This document shows, piece by piece, positions 6,626 to 9,241 of a stretch of 9,241 bases of DNA. The position numbers and the translations under genes are program-made. Numbering within the stretch: the stretch's first letter is position 1; every line of letters begins with the position of its first letter. The notes below the pieces were generated by a model. The model searched no databases, was not told the DNA's origin, and saw only the letters and a program-made list of their open reading frames with translations. Source of the stretch: Candidatus Woesearchaeota archaeon (lineage in GTDB: Archaea > Nanobdellota > Nanobdellia > Woesearchaeales > UBA10200); NCBI GenBank assembly GCA_018302185.1, contig JAGVZX010000036.1, forward strand, positions 1-9,241. The letters are read 5' to 3'.

Positions 6626-6636
6626 GATATTTAAAA
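6626..6636 (+). promoter_or_regulatory. Possible TATA box for the gene at 6677
   Basis: ATATTTAAAAG lies 41-51 nt before the ATG, and a second copy lies 23 bp upstream. If used, transcription would start near 6655-6660 and include the GGTGAG site. Confidence 0.3.
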
Positions 6637-6676
6637 GAAACTATAAAAATAAAAACAAGATAAAAAAGGTGAGCAA

Positions 6677-6904
6677 ATGGCAAATCAGACTCCTGTATTT
6701 GTAAAGATTGATGAATATAAGGAAGTGCTTCAGGTGATGGAGCTAATTAAATCAAAGCTTGAGCAGGCAAAAACCACATTAAATAAAGTAAATCAGATCA
6801 AGACACAAGAGGATAATGAATTAGCAGCATGGCAACAGGCTTTAGCTGAAGTTGAGAAAAAGGTAGAGTTTATCGATCAGAAATTATTGCAACCATCAAA
6901 TTAA
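6677..6904 (+). CDS. Unknown 75-residue coiled-coil protein, paralogue of the preceding C-terminal domain
   Basis: Begins MANQTPVFVKIDEYKEVL and is almost entirely helical heptad sequence, with W58 in the middle. It aligns without gaps over about 65 residues to positions 116-183 of the upstream protein, so the two genes arose by duplication with gain or loss of the acidic arm. GGTGAG at 6669-6674 supports the ATG. Upstream A+T-rich sequence with ATATTTAAAAG repeated (6603-6613 and 6626-6636) may contain its own promoter. The function is unknown; a plausible role is homo- or hetero-oligomerisation with its neighbour. Confidence 0.8.
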   Translation: MANQTPVFVKIDEYKEVLQVMELIKSKLEQAKTTLNKVNQIKTQEDNELAAWQQALAEVEKKVEFIDQKLLQPSN

Positions 6905-6915
6905 ACGATAAATTA

Positions 6916-6922
6916 TTTTTTT
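6916..6922 (+). terminator. Oligo-T tract after the 75-residue gene
   Basis: Seven T residues start 12 nt after the stop codon. Archaeal RNA polymerase can terminate at such tracts without a hairpin, so the next gene may be a separate transcript. Confidence 0.35.
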
Positions 6923-6971
6923 AACAATTAAATTGGATAAAAATATAGAATATAATTGTTTATGAGGATAT

Positions 6972-7397
6972 ATGTCAAAAGAAACTCAAAAAAAACATGC
7001 TTATTATGCTGGATTATCTGAGCCTATAGAAGTCAGAAAAACCATATTAGAAGCATCAAGAGAAGTTCTTCAGAGCCTTCAGCAGTTTGATAAGTTTTCT
7101 GCAGTAAGAAGAGAGAAAAAACAAGCTATCGCAGACTTAAAATCTAATGTAAGCGAGATCAATAGATTATTCAGTGAGTTAAAGTCTCATCTTCCTAATG
7201 CTGCCCATACCCATTTAATTAAAACTGCTCCACAAAAACACGAGCCTAAAGTTTCAGCTACAATACCAGTTACTAAGCAAAAATCTAAGAAGCAAAAAGA
7301 ACCTTCTGTAAAATTAAAGCCTAAAGAGCTTAGTGAGCTTGAAAAGCTTGAGAAAGAGTTAGGCGAGATTGAGAATAAGTTGGGTAGTATGACTTAA
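6972..7397 (+). CDS. Unknown 141-residue coiled-coil protein
   Basis: Not assigned to a named family. Residues about 17-77 (EPIEVRKTILEASREVLQSL and following) form a long helix resembling a DPANN-type coiled-coil domain; a Lys/Pro/Thr-rich linker follows (about 85-115), then a short charged helix ending LEKELGEIENKLGSMT. No signal peptide, membrane segment or catalytic motif is seen. GAGGAT at 6964-6969 is close to the ATG. With the two upstream genes it forms a row of small helical proteins that may share a complex; this is inferred from position and composition only. Confidence 0.75.
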   Translation: MSKETQKKHAYYAGLSEPIEVRKTILEASREVLQSLQQFDKFSAVRREKKQAIADLKSNVSEINRLFSELKSHLPNAAHTHLIKTAPQKHEPKVSATIPVTKQKSKKQKEPSVKLKPKELSELEKLEKELGEIENKLGSMT

Positions 7398-7435
7398 TCG
7401 AGAGAATTAGATTTTACTTTCTAGATTTGGTGCTT

Positions 7436-7660
7436 TTACAGTATGTAAATAGCAGCTGCCGCCAATTTAGTTGGCACATATCCAGTAACTAAGCTAATGT
7501 TGCGACGGGCAATTCCAGCAATTAGCTAATCAATAAACACATAAAATAATTTACCCACTAACACAACTACTTTCCTAAATGTAGAGGAGGAGCAACTAAG
7601 AATATTATCAAAGCAAGTGCCAACTGCGGCAGCTGCTTCATAAATTTTTACTAGACACAT
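7436..7660 (-). pseudogene. Weak cyclin-fold/TFB-like relic
   Basis: Reads MCLVKIYEAAAAVGTCF... with one in-frame TAG (7526-7528), then IAGIARR and LVTGYVPTKLAAAAIYIL before TAA. The last stretch resembles the GxSPxxIAAAAIYIA helix of archaeal transcription factor B cyclin repeats. The rest of the repeat is unrecognisable, and the alanine runs also arise from the palindromic GCAGCTGC of the inverted repeat, so this may be coincidence. Confidence 0.22.
7451..7637. repeat. Long imperfect inverted repeat (possible structured RNA)
   Basis: AGCAGCTGCCGC (7451-7462) and AGTTGGCAC (7469-7477) match the reverse complement of 7617-7637 exactly; a 6-base insertion in the left arm is the only break. 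That gives 21 paired bases closing a loop of about 139 nt. Inside, AGCTAAT...TGC and GCA-ATTAGCT (about 7493-7528) form a second smaller hairpin. This lies in the 286-bp gap between two convergent genes. It could be a non-coding RNA, a degenerate mobile-element end, or a paired region protecting both transcripts. Confidence 0.5.
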
Positions 7661-7683
7661 GTGTTCTATCCTAAGTGATATTA

Positions 7684-8646
7684 TTAGATAAAAAGAATAA
7701 GAATATATCCGATAAAACAACCTAAAGTCAAAGCAGGCATAGCTGGATAGAACTTATCTTTTTTAGAGTATAATAATAAAAGCAATAATGCAATAGCTGT
7801 AACAAAAGGGATGACAAATGCCTTCTGCATACCAAATGATTTCATTATGACTCCCGCAAATATCAATGGAAAGCCGACATCGCCTCCACCTAAGATCGCA
7901 TTTCTAGAGGATTGTTGAATAACTGATTTTGTTTTAAGTGATTGTTGAGCCTTTGTTTGTTTGTTGATTTTTGCAAAATTGCTACGACCTATTTTTAGGT
8001 TACTTGATGAAGGAACACTTGTAATAGTTGATTTACTCAATTCATAGGGAATGAAAAGCCCTGCAAACATCTTAGTATCTGTCTGGAACTTTGCTAATTG
8101 GACCATATGTTTTGATTTATACACTGCCCAGAAATCATATCCTGATATTAATATAAGAAGAATAACTACTGAATATAGATTTATGATAGGCACAAAGATT
8201 GCTGCCAGGCCGCCATAGATAAAGAGCTCTGTAAAATTATGGACAAAGATATTCGGTTTGAAAATCTTGATCAATGCAAAGAACAACCCAAGAAAAAAAG
8301 CAGAAGTTTGAGAAATAAATGCAGCGAAGGCTATTGACAAGCATAACAAAACACTTATGAGATACCAGAATTTCCATAAGCGATATACTTTAAATTTCAC
8401 TAATACCAGCAATATCACTGTTCCAAAAACAATCGCTGCAATAATAAATAAGTAAGAGTTGGATTCATCTACTTCAGGTCTTTCAATAGAATAAGGAAGC
8501 TGCTGCCAAGTTATGTTGCCTGCTGCCCTTGCTTCAGGTGTTGTCTGTGCATAATCAATATACTTATCAACAATAAAAAGCCCTATTATTTGAGATAAAA
8601 AGAATATCCCGATGATGATCAAAGTTATTTTAAGAGTATGCTTCAT
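7684..8646 (-). CDS. Presenilin-like intramembrane aspartyl protease (family A22)
   Basis: Cleaves membrane-spanning segments of substrate proteins inside the bilayer. The 320-residue product has about nine hydrophobic segments. Catalytic aspartates: D171 in GYDFWAVY and D256 in GGGDVGFP, the GxGD hallmark; PAMPAL near residues 301-306 supplies the PAL motif. Between the two aspartates lies a polar cytoplasmic loop (about 190-248, rich in Ser, Lys and Gln), as in presenilins and archaeal homologues. The start ATG at 8646 is preferred over an upstream in-frame GTG at 8685 because a TATA box lies 26 nt before it, in the coding part of the longer version. It is convergent with the coiled-coil genes and divergent from the RNA-binding gene. 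Confidence 0.9.
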   Translation of the reverse strand: MKHTLKITLIIIGIFFLSQIIGLFIVDKYIDYAQTTPEARAAGNITWQQLPYSIERPEVDESNSYLFIIAAIVFGTVILLVLVKFKVYRLWKFWYLISVLLCLSIAFAAFISQTSAFFLGLFFALIKIFKPNIFVHNFTELFIYGGLAAIFVPIINLYSVVILLILISGYDFWAVYKSKHMVQLAKFQTDTKMFAGLFIPYELSKSTITSVPSSSNLKIGRSNFAKINKQTKAQQSLKTKSVIQQSSRNAILGGGDVGFPLIFAGVIMKSFGMQKAFVIPFVTAIALLLLLLYSKKDKFYPAMPALTLGCFIGYILILFI

Positions 8647-8668
8647 AATAGAATAAATATCTGCTGCA

Positions 8669-8676
8669 TTTATATA
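8669..8676 (-). promoter_or_regulatory. TATA box of the presenilin-like gene
   Basis: TATATAAA on the minus strand is centred 26-27 nt upstream of the ATG at 8646, which places transcription start at the start codon itself (leaderless). This decides the start. Confidence 0.65.
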
Positions 8677-8724
8677 CTTTCGCACAATATTTTTAAACTG
8701 CCTGAAGTTAAGTAGATTAAGTGA

Positions 8725-8735
8725 TTTATAAAAAA
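8725..8735 (+). promoter_or_regulatory. TATA box for the RNA-binding gene
   Basis: TTTATAAAAAA, divergent from the presenilin TATA box about 50 bp away, predicts transcription start near 8755, giving a leader of about 60 nt that contains a small reading frame. Confidence 0.5.
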
Positions 8736-8797
8736 AGATAAGGCAGTGTAGAGTGAATCGATAGAATTGTATAAAGAAATTAGGTGAAAAATTATAG

Positions 8798-8830
8798 ATG
8801 TTGATTGATCAAGATGAGATATGTACATGA
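8798..8830 (+). CDS. Ten-codon upstream reading frame overlapping the RNA-binding gene
   Basis: ATG at 8798 encodes MLIDQDEICT and ends at TGA 8828-8830, inside the next gene in a different frame. The only good ribosome site nearby, AGGTGAA (8782-8788), is correctly spaced for this ATG (10 nt) but 26 nt from the ATG at 8814. It may be a coupling or regulatory leader peptide, or the spacing may be misleading. Confidence 0.3.
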   Translation: MLIDQDEICT

Positions 8831-9241
8831 ATTAAAGGTAAATGTATTCTGTAAGGAACAGGAAGATGAGAAAAAGATACTTGAAAAGCTGTTCGCATTG
8901 TTTTCTTTTGAGATCAAAAAACAGTTCAAGCGAGAGACAGCCCTAGGTTTTTTTGATAAGCCGATAAGGATTTTTCAAGTAATATTGATAAAAAATGGTG
9001 AGATTAACATATTTCTTAAGGATTTACTTGGAAAGCTTGGCAAAGAACAGAAAGAGCTGCTGATTTCGCAGATAGAATCCAGATTAGATAATGGATTGAA
9101 TTTTTTTATAAGGTTTGATAAGGATAGATTGCTGAAAGAAAATATTTTAAGAATAACAGATGAAGGTAATTGCTATCATCTTAAGATGAGCATAGCTGCT
9201 TTCCCAAAAAAGAGAGAAGTTGCAATGCTCATCTTAAGATG
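8814..9241 (+). CDS. Archaeal RNA-binding protein (PF01877/COG1325-like, exosome-associated family), 3' end outside window
   Basis: From ATG at 8814, 142 codons are open to the edge. The N-terminus MRYVHELKVNVFCKEQEDE, the central SRLDNGLNFFIRFDKDRLL and the late IAAFPKKREVA follow the pattern of small archaeal RNA-binding proteins linked to the RNA exosome; the family is usually 130-150 residues, so little is missing. An alternative TTG start at 8805 is possible. The last five residues (MLILR) are read from one arm of a perfect inverted repeat at the window edge and may not be genuine. Cytosolic; no membrane segment. Family assignment is from memory of the fold's sequence pattern. Confidence 0.7.
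   Translation, partial: MRYVHELKVNVFCKEQEDEKKILEKLFALFSFEIKKQFKRETALGFFDKPIRIFQVILIKNGEINIFLKDLLGKLGKEQKELLISQIESRLDNGLNFFIRFDKDRLLKENILRITDEGNCYHLKMSIAAFPKKREVAMLILR
9177..9241. repeat. Perfect 17-bp inverted repeat at the right edge
   Basis: CATCTTAAGATGAGCAT (9177-9193) is exactly inverted at 9225-9241, the final bases of the window, with a 31-nt spacer, inside the RNA-binding gene. It may be a fold-back assembly artefact. Confidence 0.85.

Noticed and set aside
8647..8685. GTG start at 8685 for the presenilin-like protein
   Set aside because: The extra 13 codons contain the TATA box and no ribosome site; ATG 8646 is better placed.

Overview
The window looks like a piece of a low-GC archaeal chromosome, most likely from a DPANN-type archaeon (Woesearchaeota-like; this lineage is inferred, not proven). 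The signs are TATA boxes about 26 nt upstream of start codons (leaderless promoters), GGAGGT/GGTG ribosome sites elsewhere, a presenilin-like A22 membrane protease, an archaeal PF01877-type RNA-binding protein and short coiled-coil proteins of unknown function.

Layout. Positions 1-4966, read on the minus strand, carry a carbamoyl-phosphate synthase locus in the order carA, a 52-residue zinc-ribbon gene, a homing-endonuclease-like gene, then carB, which runs off the left edge. Positions 5018-5921 are a complete 904-bp IS5-type insertion sequence with 17-bp terminal repeats and a 9-bp target duplication. It sits just upstream of the carA TATA box, and its transposase has an in-frame amber codon. 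Positions 6027-7397 (plus) hold three small coiled-coil genes, two of which share a homologous domain. Positions 7398-7683 hold a long imperfect inverted repeat and a weak cyclin/TFB-like relic. Positions 7684-8646 (minus) encode the presenilin-like protease, and 8814 to the right edge (plus) the RNA-binding protein.

Main discovery candidate. The carB reading frame is intact over about 747 codons, except that two hairpin-forming insertions (32 and 21 nt, both with stop codons) break the invariant first nucleotide-binding motif only 18-35 codons from the start. Removing both exactly restores the family sequence GSGAL-KIGEAGE-FDYSGSQ. Both insertions have the same architecture: a 3-bp clamp, a 3-nt 5' bulge, a stem and a 6-nt loop, with the 5' boundary inside the bulge and the 3' boundary 3 nt past the clamp. 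The gene directly upstream, overlapping the carB start, encodes HNH-associated repeats joined to a PD-(D/E)xK nuclease domain. A homing-endonuclease gene next to a small gap in the 5' end of the next gene recalls the phage T4 gene 60 cassette (endonuclease plus translational bypass). Here the removal mechanism could be RNA splicing, ribosome bypass or none (a broken gene), and the sequence alone cannot decide.

The carA and carB proteins also closely resemble the eukaryotic/Bacteroidota type of carbamoyl-phosphate synthase, which suggests lateral acquisition. Pyrimidine/arginine supply in this organism would depend on how the carB insertions are handled.
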